Below are positions 13,401 to 22,572 of a stretch of 64,000 nucleotides of DNA, one piece after another (position 1 is the first letter of the stretch; every line of letters begins with the position of its first letter). Position numbers and translations under genes: made by a program. Under the pieces are notes generated by a model that saw nothing but the letters and a program-made list of their open reading frames with translations, did not search any database and was not told where the DNA came from. The stretch spans positions 1 to 64,000 of the forward strand of contig NMRA01000139.1 of NCBI GenBank assembly GCA_002633005.1. The letters run 5' to 3'. The stretch is from Phoronis australis. Its lineage: Eukaryota; Phoronida; Phoronidae.

Positions 13401-14559
13401 CACCTGGAAAAAAGTGAGAAAAATACAACTGAAGTGGTTATATAACCTGTTTATCTCAAAGTATTACTAGAGTAATTCAGGACATGGCACTTATCTGACT
13501 ATCATCAATTAACAGGAACCAACTAGGCAGTGTAGAGAATGTGAAGCGACTCGGGGAAAACATTTTTAAGAAAAACAACGCTAAGTGCAAAATATTAGAA
13601 ATCCATTGTTCAATCACCACTTAACTCAAACCTAACACCAAATACACTCATCTGAAGAAAACCCAAAAATGTCAAATTTGTGAACACTAACCTATTTTTA
13701 AATTTGTCTCATTTCGTTGTTGATGTATATTGTAAAGGATGAAAAAAGATTATTCTATTTCCAAATATGTTGGTGAGACCACTTGGAGCTTAGGAACCAG
13801 ACTAAATGAATATCTGGCAACTCTCCAGCCATTAGGAGAACACAATATGAACAAATCACATAACATTGGCAAGCCTACAGTCTAAATATGGCATCCAGAG
13901 AAAATAACTATTGGAACAGTAAAATCGAAAAACAGTCGAAATCAAGAGCAATAAACCAAAACTGAACAGAGACAATGGAAATGAATTATAAGCTACGGTA
14001 CCAGCACCTCCTTGCAAGTAACAGCCACCAGGTGGTGTTGGACAACTACCAAGGACCACACACTGATGACCATGTGACACGAAGATTCCCACCAGTACCC
14101 CAACAAAGGGCCCAGGATGGGTTCAAAAGCTATGTCCGAAAACACAAACAGGTTGACGATAGGTAACTACTGTATTCCCAGTATTCTAATAATAACAATA
14201 ATAATTGGATCGGGCCCATTGTTTTGACCGCACAAAAGTTCACATTTGGCAAAGAATATATTGTTAAGAAATAGCTAAAAAAATGTCAAATACAAATAAC
14301 GTAAATTTAACTGCACAGGAGTAGCAGGCCTTTGGCACAACAAGCTAAATAGTCAGCAATGTGTACTTCACTACTCAAATGTCAATGGCTTTGTTTTGAT
14401 GGTCAGTTTACCTGTGACCAGGATGGCCACTGGTTGGCCAGCATAGAGAACCTTCCCAGAACACAACACTTCTTCCACACCAGTGTCAGACATATGCATG
14501 AAGTTGTTGGTACCGGGGATGTCTTTGGATGTGAGCACCGCCAGTACACCAGGAACTTT
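1283..14559 (-). CDS. Xanthine dehydrogenase/aldehyde oxidase family gene, aldehyde-oxidase-like (partial)
   Basis: Molybdo-flavoenzyme that hydroxylates aldehydes or N-heterocycles in the cytosol. Eleven minus-strand exons (14412-14559, 12144-12296, 10986-11065, 9422-9636, 8726-8804, 7480-7594, 5953-6033, 4255-4364, 3010-3123, 2039-2200, 1283-1411) all have AG/GT borders and compatible phases, giving 462 codons of the molybdopterin-binding half. Landmarks in order: SKDIPGTNN, VYLGGQFHFHMETQ, RRIGGSFGARITR (place of the XDH GGGFGGK loop), IGGRHPCMADYQ, CKTNAPSSTSLRAPGSSQ, KKALSLVPHKFG, AHGGVESGQG and TTGGSITSE. From family knowledge, LRAPGSSQ and TGGSITSE resemble invertebrate aldehyde oxidases more than true XDH, which has FRGFGGPQ. 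The N-terminal 2Fe-2S and FAD domains and the C-terminal GEPPLF segment with the catalytic Glu are absent from the window. No stop or frameshift was seen, so it is probably functional. Confidence 0.93.
1702..1907 (+). pseudogene. Retroelement 3'-coding relic within an inverted repeat
   Basis: The plus strand reads EFDNDRVEILGKDKN, a stop, then KEAIFLSRRS in a shifted frame. This resembles the basic tail (I....R.W..R..KEAI..RR) found in many animal retroelement proteins (Penelope-like or LINE); the assignment is inference. A 20-bp imperfect inverted repeat (GAAGGATGGTGGAAT and its complement) bounds it at 1702-1722 and 1888-1907. It lies in an oxidase intron. Confidence 0.35.
2039..2200 (-). 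CDS. Oxidase gene exon with HGGVESGQG
   Basis: 162 nt in phase 0 encoding ANRWKKKALSLVPHKFGATW and FNGDGTIGVAHGGVESGQG. The HGG.E.GQG motif is a molybdopterin-cofactor signature. Acceptor ATGTTGCAG (an earlier CACAGCAG is possible but would add ten residues not expected here), donor GTAGCT. Confidence 0.92.
3010..3123 (-). CDS. Oxidase gene exon
   Basis: 114 nt in phase 0 encoding VTPTGMTLKYWNVDTLIGQL and KRQQEIETFNK, the linker before the KK..L...P.KFG segment. Acceptor GTTTCAG, donor GTGAGT. Confidence 0.88.
3223..3576 (+). repeat. Intronic dispersed repeat, copy 1
   Basis: It shares many blocks with 11327-11738, including CAAATGTTAGCGTAGGAGT, AAGTGGACRAGAAAGC and GATTAGGAYGG. Both copies lie in introns of the oxidase gene in the same orientation. 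Family not recognised. Confidence 0.65.
4255..4364 (-). CDS. Oxidase gene exon
   Basis: 110 nt encoding GSSQATFLIESIMEHVAKSL and KKLNLYKQGQ, the (G).Q.....E..M......P..IR..N.Y..G helix block. Acceptor AATTACAG, donor GTAATG; leaves phase 0. Confidence 0.9.
4870..5168. mobile_element. 299-bp retro-insertion with 11-bp target duplication
   Basis: A GC-richer segment in an AT-rich oxidase intron is bounded by identical ATGAACCAAAA at 4859-4869 and 5169-5179. Its size and target duplication fit a SINE or short retrotransposed sequence. I see no clear Pol III boxes or tail, so the class is unknown. Confidence 0.6.
5953..6033 (-). CDS. Oxidase gene exon with CKTN...RAPG
   Basis: 81 nt encoding YYCANWQVIPKMCKTNAPSS and TSLRAP. 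The Arg aligns with the substrate-pocket Arg of the XDH FRGFGGPQ segment, but the following residues are APG, as in invertebrate and plant aldehyde oxidases. Acceptor TTTCAG, donor GTGAGT. Confidence 0.9.
7480..7594 (-). CDS. Oxidase gene exon
   Basis: 115 nt encoding VGFTKDGKLNGIKMTAYED and ALLLKYWIDN. It begins with the V.F..DG.. strand that follows GGRHP in the family. Acceptor ATTCAG, donor GTGAGA; leaves phase 1. Confidence 0.88.
8726..8804 (-). CDS. Oxidase gene exon
   Basis: 79 nt encoding PVYMKLDLKTNMASIGGRHP and CMADYQ; GGRHP is invariant in the family. Acceptor ACATTATAG, donor GTGACT. Confidence 0.9.
9384..9427 (+). repeat. 22-bp tandem duplication spanning a splice donor
   Basis: Two identical units (9384-9405 and 9406-9427) each contain the complement of the AACAG|GTCTGTATTTC donor of the oxidase exon that ends at 9422. 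Confidence 0.9.
9422..9636 (-). CDS. Oxidase gene exon with RRIGGSFGAR motif
   Basis: 215 nt encoding TTQWMDGVQRAVANVLGM and RRIGGSFGARITR, the molybdopterin-contacting glycine loop. The usual GGGFGGK is GGSFGAR here, as in some invertebrate aldehyde oxidases. The donor (GTCTGTATTTC) lies in a 22-bp tandem duplication, so an identical candidate donor follows 22 bases downstream. Confidence 0.93.
9970..10218 (+). mobile_element. GCACCC-ended MITE, copy 1
   Basis: It begins GTGCACCCAGCCTAAAA followed by GGGGGCTCGAA, and ends with GAGCCC...CCGGGTGCCGC. It shares interior blocks (GGACTTTTGTCTC, TTGTTTC, TGTGGCA/TGAGGCA) with 44469-44720, and an inverted relative lies at 62657-62935. Confidence 0.6.
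10986..11065 (-). CDS. Oxidase gene exon
   Basis: 80 nt encoding AISKSTNTVSGKVYLGGQFH and FHMETQ. The GGQ.HF..ET block is a family signature. Acceptor GTATTCCAG, donor GTGGGT; leaves phase 0. Confidence 0.9.
11327..11738 (+). repeat. Intronic dispersed repeat, copy 2
   Basis: Direct-orientation partner of 3223-3576, with the same AAATGTTAGCGTAGGAGT end and TAGTCACA.TCTGG block. It lies in another oxidase intron. Confidence 0.65.
12144..12296 (-). CDS. Oxidase gene exon
   Basis: 153 nt, entered and left in phase 1. It encodes AVDLVKVTYKNVRTPILNID and then AIAAGSYFDVDPSATLKVGD, matching the V.Y......I..I..AI....F segment of XDH/AOX. Acceptor ATTTCAG, donor GTAAAA. Confidence 0.9.
12493..12720. 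repeat. 49-bp minisatellite, about 4.6 copies
   Basis: The unit contains ATTGCAATAT, CATGTATATTTGAAGTAC and CAAAGAACAC. The middle two units are nearly identical and the outer ones diverge. Intronic. Confidence 0.85.
13226..13279. repeat. 19-bp tandem repeat, 3 copies
   Basis: Three successive copies of GTTAGGCATCACCAAGGGA, with one A-to-G change in the middle copy. Intronic. Confidence 0.85.
14412..14559 (-). CDS. Oxidase gene exon (first found)
   Basis: It begins after a TTCTTGCAG acceptor with KVPGVLAVLTSKDIPGTNN and ends VAILVTG at a GTAAAC donor. It has 148 nt and leaves phase 1. It matches the start of the molybdopterin domain (family pattern PG...S..D.PG...). The exon upstream of it was not found. 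Confidence 0.88.
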
Positions 14560-15133
14560 CTGCAAGAAAATCAACAATACAAAATGTTTTTAAAGGAAAT
14601 TTCTGCTAGAAAGTCAACAATACAAAACATTTTAAATGATACATTACACAATCCGCAGGTCACCAATTGAAAGTTTACTTTCAGTTAAATATTCTATAGT
14701 GTATTATGGTACAGTGCATAACGCAAAGTTGTCGTGAGGACTCGATTGGGACCTCAGGGGTCTCACGCTCCACCGGCTAATTTGAAAAGGCTTTGTCCAG
14801 TCACGCGTTGTGGGTAATGAATCGAGATAATGATACCAACAGCCGACGCGACAAGCAGAACTACTTTCTTTTACTTCATTTGTGCACTAACTGGAGAAAT
14901 TTAGAATTAGACTTTTAAACACTATCCGATCTTCAACTTTTTTCGGGAGACTTAAACCTCAGTGTAGTTTGCGCAAAGACGATGTGCAATTTTGGAGGTG
15001 TATTGACGATGATCAACGTTAAAACGGAGAGCAAATAAGTGCGTAATTGATCATCCAATCNTGGAATAATTCGGTGAGTACAACAGCAAGTCGGTTTTAT
15101 GCTTAGGCGGACGAACATTGGGTTCCCCAGTAT
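14560..15133. other. Stretch with no recognised gene
   Basis: This lies just upstream of the first oxidase exon found. No upstream exon with the expected family motifs was seen. A single n at 15061 marks an uncertain join. Confidence 0.4.
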
Positions 15134-15803
15134 AAGTCGTCAACGAATGACCGAGGCGCACTTTCATTCAATGCTAACCATAAAGTTTTCAGAATGTTAT
15201 GGTAGATTTATTTTACTGCCTACCAGTACACCGACATTACAATATTCCTGTAGTAAAATTCTTGGTGTCTTTGACTGAGTATTTTTTTTGTTATTTTACT
15301 GTTTTAGTTGTTTAGGCCACGGGCTCGGTTTCGTCCACTTGTGTAGTGGATTAATTTGAGCAAACAAAGAAGCCATATTTACTAGTGTTTCTCATGTAAA
15401 AGTAAGGGGACTCAAGGTAAGGGCTGTTGAAATCAATTAAGATTTGTTGTGTCATTGTGTGATCTAAGGCATAACAGCAATCCTTGAGTAATAATCATTT
15501 AATAATCTTCTCTTTTCCGAATTCATGTCATCTTGCAGTGTGTATAGAGACTGACAGTCTATACAGCCTGTTAGTGCCAGTCTTGATACTCTAGCAGCCC
15601 TACACAACTAACTAGTCTTGTGGCTGTTTATGTTGACTGGCAGTCTATACATGTAACCAGTTAGTCCTACTTTTGATACTCTCTGCAAGGCTAACTGTGT
15701 AGTCTTGTGGTTGTATACAGGAGTCTGGACATGCTGGTAGTCAATACACCCTGCTAGTGGTAGTCTGGATATTCCCAAATTGGAGGTTTGTATTAATGTT
15801 ATT
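15134..15803. repeat. Duplicated block A
   Basis: It starts AAGTCGTCAACGAATGACCG and is nearly identical to 16369-16543 and 16599-17396. It ends directly before the n at 15804. The near-identity and n-joins suggest unmerged alleles or misassembly rather than old duplication. It holds no convincing gene. Confidence 0.85.
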
Positions 15804-16316
15804 NGCATCGAATTTTTTTATAGTGAACTGAATTTAATACAGATTTTTTTAGCTTAATTTTTTCATTTTGTGTGGTGCACTAAGAAATAAATGGATGCCG
15901 GACGAAGTGTCAATCGAAGATTCGAGTGTCGAATATGAACTTGGAGTTTTGGTTAATCTCAAGATCGTGTACAGGCCTACGTGAACTCGAAATACCCACT
16001 CAAATAATCACGTTCATGCTAACATAATTAATTAACGGGTGAAATAAGTGCTTCTGGAACAAATAATTACAGAAATTTGCTACATTGAACAAAACATTCA
16101 CCAGATTTCTTTAATGTGTGTTTAATTAAGAGCTCACGCTTACGCGATCTTCAGATTAAGCAAAATTCAAGTTCACGCATACCAAACAAGTAATGGCAGG
16201 CGTTCGGTATAAGATAGGTTGTCCTCCGTTGAAAAGGCTTGCTAATCGTCCTCAATTTGACTATTACCTCCGTAAAGTTTGAAATGAAGATCAGTTCGGG
16301 TGCTGGACTTATCTGC

Positions 16317-16543
16317 GATCCCAGATGGCTGTTACACGGTCTCACTAAGGAAAGATTTTGCTCGACAGGTAAGTCGTCAACGAATGACCGAGGCGCACTT
16401 TCAATGCTAACCATAAAGTTTTCTAAATGTTATGGTAGATTTATTTTACTGCCTACCAGTACACCCACATTACAATATTCCTGTAGTAAAATTCTTGGTG
16501 TCTTTGACTGAGTATTTTTTGCGTTATTTTACTGTTTTAGTTG
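16317..16543. repeat. Duplicated block B
   Basis: It starts GATCCCAGATGGCTGTTACA and stops at the n at 16544, after which the same sequence restarts. A 5-base difference (CAGGT versus CAATT) separates B from C at the head junction. Confidence 0.85.
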
Positions 16544-16544
16544 N

Positions 16545-17396
16545 GATCCCAGATGGCTGTTACACGGTCTCAGTAAGGAAAGATTTTGCTCGACAATTAA
16601 GTCGTCAACGAATGACCGAGGCGCACTTTCAATGCTAACCATAAAGTTTTCAGAAATATGTTATGGTAGATTTATCTTACTGCCTACCAGTACACCGACA
16701 TTACAATATTCCTGTAGTAAAATTCTTGGTGTCTTTGACTGAGTATTTTTTGCGTTATTTTACTGTTTTAGTTGTTTAGGCCACGGGCTCGGTTTCGTCC
16801 ACTTGTGGATTAATTTGAGCAAACAAAGAAGCCATATTTACAAGTGTTTCTCATGTAAAAGTAAGGGGACTCAAGGTAAGGGCTGTTGAAACCAATTAAG
16901 ATTTGTTGTGTCATTGTGTGATCTAAGGCATAACAGCAATCCTTGAGTAATAATCATTTAATAATCTTCTTTTTTCCGCATTCATGTCATCTTGCAGTGT
17001 GTATAGAGACTGACAGTCTATACAGCCTGTTAGTGTTAGTGCTAGTCTTGATACTCTAGCAGCCCTACACAACTAACTAGTCTTGTGGCTGTTTATGTTG
17101 ACTGGCAGTAAATCTTCTCTTTTCCGAATTCATGTCATCTTGCAGTGTGTATAGAGACTGACAGTCTATACAGCCTGTTAGTGCTAGTCTTGATACTCTA
17201 GCAGCCCTACACAACTAACTAGTCTTGTGGCTGTTTATGTTGACTGGCAGTCTAGTTAGTCCTACTTTTGATACTCTCTGCAAGGCTAACTGTGTAGTCT
17301 TGTGGTTGTATACAGGACATGCTGGTAATCAATACACCCTGCTAGTGGTAGTCTGGATATTCCCAAATTGGAGGTTGAATTGTATTAATGTTATTT
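16545..17396. repeat. Duplicated block C with an internal tandem copy
   Basis: It repeats block B and then block A. A segment starting AATCTTCT occurs twice in tandem (16963-17110 and 17111-17252), while block A has it once. This looks like copy-number variation between haplotypes. Confidence 0.85.
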
Positions 17397-18254
17397 GTTG
17401 TTCTTCAGGGCGTTGCATGAGTGGACTGCTCCACTGACAACTGCCAGCACTTTCAACTTGCATAGCAGGGAGTTACTAGAAGGTGCTGATGAAGACAAAT
17501 GAATTGAGAAGGGGTCATCTGACCATGATGCATTCAAAAGAACCCAACATTGGCGAAGAATGCTTTGCCATCAATAGCAGGTACCTATTCTAGCTTTGGA
17601 TAATGGCACATTATAGCATTCTGTAATGTTAACAGCAACAGAAAGTGTATTGTTTTTACCAAGGTATCTGAGCAGCCAATTGCCATCTCACGTGAACATG
17701 GATTTGATTTTATGTTGTAGAACAAGAGATGTGTTGGGAATTTTCAACCTGCTGATTCTTATGTACTCTGGCGGCAAGCGTTTTGCTACTCTCAAGGCCT
17801 TGTGTACCGGCTTACCAGAATTCTGCTAGCTATCAAGGAACACAGCAGGCCAGTCCTGGAAGATGAAGCTGGCAAAGCAAGGTAATTAAAATAGCTGCGC
17901 CAAACATGCATTTTGGCTACTGGTGTGGCCACGACTCAGTTTTCAACAGGGGTTTAAAACTAAATTGTAAGTGGCCATTAGCAGGGTAGTGCTAAAATGA
18001 GTGATAATTTAGGACTCNCCGTTTTCATCTACTTTAGTCAAAGTGATGCTTGAATCTACGTATTCCTCATTAAAGTCATCATCATCAAAATCTCCCAGCA
18101 CGATGGAAATTATTGCTGCTGTGATGTCCAAGAGGTCCTCTGTGATTGATACTATACGTCTCTTGATAAGATTCACAAACGCTGATATATATGCTAATAG
18201 AAAGATCGTCAAGTCTGCTAATATCCTTATGGGTACTTTCAATGCCATAAACAT
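17397..18254. other. No recognised gene
   Basis: Short open stretches end near GT (about 17580 and 17880) but show no family motif. The n at 18018 marks an uncertain base or join. Confidence 0.35.
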
Positions 18255-18671
18255 GAAATCAGACGTCAGCAATAAGTTGACGTCATACACGCAATACGCA
18301 TTTTTCAGAACAATGGTAAAATTCTCTAGTAACATAATCCGTGCGTCAGTAGGACGCTTATAATTTTAGATATAACTGTGTTTGGAAAATAAAATGTCCC
18401 TTTGATTCAAATGTTTCTGAATGTAAACACCAGCATATGTACGAGATAACATTAAAAGTATGCATTCCGTTTCTTGCTGATACTAAAACCTACACATTCT
18501 GAGGAAATCCAAACATTTTGGTGTCATGTGCACACCCAAAGGCAATGATTGTGCCAACCTACGTTGACTTCTGATCTATACCGTTATGGCAACTTTTACA
18601 TTACATATAGAAAGATTTTCATCAATTGAGAAACTATACTAAAATTTCGTAAAGTCCTGCACGCGTTTTTA
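18255..18671. repeat. Dispersed repeat R, copy 1
   Basis: It matches 63525-64000 in the same orientation over more than 400 bp, sharing TTTGGAAAATAAAATGT, AAACACCAGCATATG, AAAACCTACACATTCT, GGCAATGATTGTGCCAA and ACTAAAATTTCGTAAAGTCC. On the minus strand an ATG frame (18335 downward) runs 108 codons to the n at 18018, with one hydrophobic segment and the acidic run FDDDDFNEEY. I do not recognise the protein. Confidence 0.8.
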
Positions 18672-18983
18672 CTGGCAATTCACAGCCGTAAAATAAATCC
18701 ATTACCGTTCACCTGTGGGGCAATTTACTGGGTGTGCCACCATAATATTATTCTGATATTTCATAATAAATGCTATTTATTTTGAACACATTTGATTAGG
18801 TTTTGAAACAGCAGCAGTTGGGAATAAGTTTTGACTTGAATGGTTTTCTGGAAAAAAATTCATGAATTTTTCAGTGAAAAGTAAATGCGAAGGAGTAAGA
18901 GAAGATTCTAAATAAAAAGAATATAGAAACCGACTGTCTTCGGAAGGAGGTTGAATGTTTCGCGTTTTGAAAAGAATTGAGTA

Positions 18984-19212
18984 GCAGTTCCAGGCAGAGC
19001 TTGTAGACGTGTCAAAGTCGGCAAAATTTAATGATAGTCACAGGAACATTCTTCTCTGTATTGACATGATCTCGAAGTATGCTTTCGCTGTTCTACTCCC
19101 AGACAAGACGGAGAAAGCATAGTTGAAGCGTTCAAACTTTTTGCCAATGAACAGAAATGTAAGATTCTGCAGACATATAAAGGCATTCAGTTTACGAATC
19201 GAGTCTTCTCAT
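18984..19212 (+). pseudogene. Integrase-core relic, Polinton/F54H12.3 type
   Basis: The frame reads QFQAELVDVSKSAKFNDSH, then IDMISKYAFAVLLPDKTEK, shifts near 19117, and continues VEAFKLFANEQ and KILQTYKGIQF. The order (.QAELVDM..., ID.FSKYA....L.DKT, K.LQTD.G.EF) is that of retroviral-type integrases carried by Polinton/Maverick or Ginger-like elements. A Tyr replaces the second catalytic Asp (QTY for QTD), so it is dead. Confidence 0.7.
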
Positions 19213-19707
19213 CAACAGGCCTGTGCCGAGCAAACCTGCTTTTTAAAACAGGTTTGCTCACCAATTAAAATTGGAGAGTAAAGACAGGGCTCTATCCAAC
19301 TTCTCGTTTGTTCCAATAAGTGTCTGTGATAGAGAATCTACATGTGTAATAAAATTATTACTTGTACGGATAATGATGTCTAAACGCCTTGAGGATTTTT
19401 GTATTATGTTAGAATATACTTTGTTATTAATATACGTTAGGTCGTCACAATATCTCCTTATTATTCTAGTCCCTTTAAAGTGTACACAACATGACTCTAG
19501 TACCTCAAAATCAATTTTATCTTACTAGATTTCAGTGACTTTAATGCACAGCTCATAAAGAAACACGCAAAAATTGAAAAAATAATAATTATGTTCAACG
19601 TCATGGGTTGAACCTAAGTCGTTCGCCATACTTTTCGGATCAGAGACAAAGTGTATAGAGTGAAGAGAAAGCAAAGTACATTTAGCGTCGAGAAGGTTCG
19701 TAGAGGG

Positions 19708-19925
19708 ATCAAAAGATGTGTTTCCGGAGGCTGCAGCAACAGCAGCCAGGCGGAGAACGTCTCGGTGTTCCGAAGGACACCAAAGTTGCGCAGAAGTGGC
19801 ATCGCTTCGTGCGCCGAACGAGAGTGTGGGACATCGTGAACCTAGCGATTCGGTCCGGGGTCACTCTGTGTTCTGCCCACTTTGAGGACTCGTGTTTTGA
19901 CTCCAGTCACAGGAGACGTTACGAT
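19708..19925 (+). pseudogene. THAP zinc-finger domain, frameshifted
   Basis: THAP domains are C2CH DNA-binding fingers of transposases and derived regulators. One frame gives RCVSGGCSNSS and ENVSVF; after a frameshift near 19765 another gives PKDTKVAQKWHRFVRRTRVW and VTLCSAHFEDSCF. Together they cover Cys...Cys, the K.W..F helix and C..HF. The gap hides what follows. Confidence 0.72.
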
Positions 19926-19975
19926 NNNNNNNNNNNNNNNNNNNNNNNNNNNNNNNNNNNNNNNNNNNNNNNNNN

Positions 19976-20078
19976 CCATTTCCTCATCCTCGCCACCATT
20001 CCCGTACGTTTCTTCATAGTATTCGTTCAATTCTTGCTCATAATCGTCGTCGCTTTCAAATTCCCTGCTCTCCGCCAT
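19976..20078 (-). CDS. Acidic N-terminus of a putative P2X7-like element protein (cut by gap)
   Basis: It starts at a true ATG (20078) and reads MAESREFESDDDYEQELNEY and then EETYGNGGEDEEM before the gap. It faces the THAP frame. The acidic character and position match the minus-strand P2X7-like ORF at 32031-32426. The cysteine-rich part, if present, is in the gap. Confidence 0.45.
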
Positions 20079-20130
20079 TGTTCAATGCTAGTCACTGATC
20101 TCTTGTGTTCAACCCATGACGTCGCATGGC

Positions 20131-20829
20131 GGGAAATGTGAAAATTGGCAAAATTGAACGAAAAATCAAAATTTCGAGCTAATTACACAAAATAAACATG
20201 GGTTTAGCTAATTTTTACGTCACACATTTAGTCTGTGGCCACCGGTAATTCAAAATGTGCAAAAATCCATGGTGTGTACTGTTTAATGCCCGGGGTTAGA
20301 CATACGCGACATCTGTTGCTGCTCAGAAATGACAGAGAAGACAGGGCGATAACGTACCGGTATACAATGACTACGAAACACGTGGCGCTGATGTGCGCAA
20401 AATAAGGGAATACATGTTCTATTTTATTATTCTAATCCCTTTCACGAGTTAGACATACTCGACATCTGTTGGTGAAAAATGAGAGAGGGAGAAAAAAAGT
20501 GCCTACAACATATTGAATGTATTCAAAATAACCTCTTTTTAGTGCCTGAGATTTTTCTCGTGGTGGATGGTGCTCCGCCCTACCTAGCTGATGATGTCAT
20601 TGTCACTTCCTTTAGGTTTGCGGATGACAGCACATCCGGATCAATCTTTGATCTCTGACCTTTGACCTACAGTCTTTGACCGAGGTCCCTCTCCAACGCC
20701 TGTCACGAAAATGACTCACTATACTACTGACCATACTACTTATCTACAGTATATCAACATTGAAATTTATTCAAAATGTTGAGAAGTGAGATTTGGACCA
20801 TTTTATTTTTTTTAAACTCATACCAGGAG
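20131..20829. other. No recognised gene
   Basis: Nothing beyond short non-coding-looking AT-rich sequence. The phrase AGACATACGCGACATCTGTTG at about 20305 recurs in altered form at about 20450. Confidence 0.35.
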
Positions 20830-21066
20830 TTAACGTAGATCTGGTCCAGATTCATTCTGTCTTATCTACATTGGATTTGAGACCAGAAAGCTTTGTGAAT
20901 GGTCCAGAAGATGCAAAGTTTTTATAAGTGATTTTTCTGAACCACCGACAATTGTAGTATCGTCAGCACACAGAAGAACTTTTAATTCTTGATTTCCGAA
21001 AGTGGTGCTTTTAATTTCTTTACTGCCTCTTTAAGACATATTTTCCAAGATTTCAGCGCGTAATAC
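20830..21066 (-). pseudogene. LINE reverse-transcriptase relic
   Basis: The minus strand reads FGNQELKVLLCADDTTIVGG and SEKSLIKTLHLLDHS. This matches the block around the YADD active-site box of L1/Tx1-like LINE reverse transcriptases (....YADDTT......S...........). The Tyr is Cys here and stops flank the block. Confidence 0.72.
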
Positions 21067-21709
21067 TAATATGGAAATATTGAGTCCCAAGTTCAACCCT
21101 AAAAATCAGAAGGGGTACCATTTTGCGTAACACACAAATGAAATTGTTTGTTTAACATATTTATCCTCCTGCAGAATTTACCGCCAAGGCAAAAAAAATC
21201 AGACGTGACGGAGTATCACTTTAAAGATAAATCATTTCAAACTAACAACTAAAAAGTAATGAACTAAAAACATAAAAGTAAAATGTATTTATTCTGACTC
21301 TTCATTTTCATAGAAACTTGGTTCATTGCTGGAACAGTGAACGTACTTCATTCTTGCAATAACAACCATGTACTAGCAGCAGAACTATTGTGAATATTCT
21401 CGTAAATGCTGCAAACCTAGGGTTGCGTCATTCCAAAATGCACCAAACATCCTCTCTAACTGCATCACCGACTGGTAATGTTTGGTTAAATTCATTATTA
21501 CAGAGGTTGACACAATAAAAGGCCTCTATCTTGAATTTTCTTCCAGATATGTCCTCCCTTGTCTCGTTGGCAAAAAAGTACTTTTTGTGTCTTTCCTGCA
21601 ATACCCATAATCTCGGCAACAAGTCTGCTCTTAGCTACAATGGACACCCAGTTGTCTCCCAAGACTCTGAGGTCATCAAGGAGACTACTTATGTTTTCTA
21701 CTTCACTCT

Positions 21710-21995
21710 CAAGGTACCTAAACTACACGGTCCACGGACTCATAAACACGGGCACGGACACATGAACACGACTCATCGGCTTCCTGGGTCAGCTGACATC
21801 TTCATTCTGTCCGTATACCGTGTTTGGCGGTCCGTTAACCGTGTTTCCTCGAGAATATGAGTCCGTGTCCCGTGTATTTGGGGGCGTGGATCGTGTTTTG
21901 TGAGTCCGTTCCCGTGTTTGTGAGTCAGTGGGCGGTGTTTGCAGGTCCGTGAGTCGTGTTTATGAGTCCGTTGACCGTGTAGTTTAGGTACCTTG
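21710..21995. mobile_element. 286-bp MITE with ACTCT target duplication
   Basis: Terminal inverted repeats of about 38 bp begin CAAGGTACCTAAACTACACG. ACTCT flanks both ends (21705-21709 and 21996-22000). The interior is a degenerate tandem array of GTCCGT...CGTGTTT units. No coding capacity. Confidence 0.85.
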
Positions 21996-22000
21996 ACTCT

Positions 22001-22572
22001 GATCGAGGTGGCATCCTTTGCTTGCAACACTTTGTTCCCGGTGTCGACTGCTGTACGAACTTTGCCCCTGAGGAGGCCATGACTACACATTCAAACAAGT
22101 TAATGTGGCTTTGGGTCCAATGCAGGTCTGACCTTGTTCCTGCGAACAAGTTCAGCTTCATATGGTGTCCTCCACGCCTTTCTTCAAGGAATGAAGACAT
22201 GCAACACATGGTTCAACGTTGTCCATCTTTACTGACCAACGTGTGTCTGACATGCTCTGGAGAACAGTACAAACGTGGTTCTTTAGAAATACCCAGCGCT
22301 GTGGGCTGGAACGGAACACACTTTGTATAACTTCCTAACAGTTCCAAATGTAATAGCCACAGCTGTGGACAACTTTCAGCAGCACGGCCGGGAGTACAAC
22401 GGGTTAAGACTACCACAAGTCGTGGAATGTAGATTTTTGTGTTTCATTATTGAAGTGAACGTAGCGCAAGATGGCCACAGTTTGTTCCATATGTGCAGTC
22501 AGGCGTAGCATCAACAATTATACTGTAATAGTTGCTGTGTTTGTCCGTTCCACAGATATCATAGTATGCACC
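22001..22572. other. Unassigned stretch with coding-like base composition
   Basis: This and 21540-21705 appear to be one sequence split by the MITE. Several frames are open for 60-100 codons but none shows a motif I recognise. AAGATGGCC near 22470 resembles a YY1 site. Confidence 0.3.

Larger units (their letters stand above)
19600..20130. mobile_element. THAP / acidic-protein element, gap-interrupted
   Basis: A short inverted repeat (ACGTCATGGGTTGAAC at the left, its complement at 20108-20123) bounds a plus-strand THAP relic and a minus-strand acidic ORF that face each other across a 50-base gap (19926-19975). The gene order is that of the element at 31066-32761, but the sequence is a different family. 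Confidence 0.55.

Noticed and set aside
16151-16414. Minus frame of 87 codons in the duplicated block
   Set aside because: It has no motif, lies across a misassembly-prone junction and is not preserved in the sister block.
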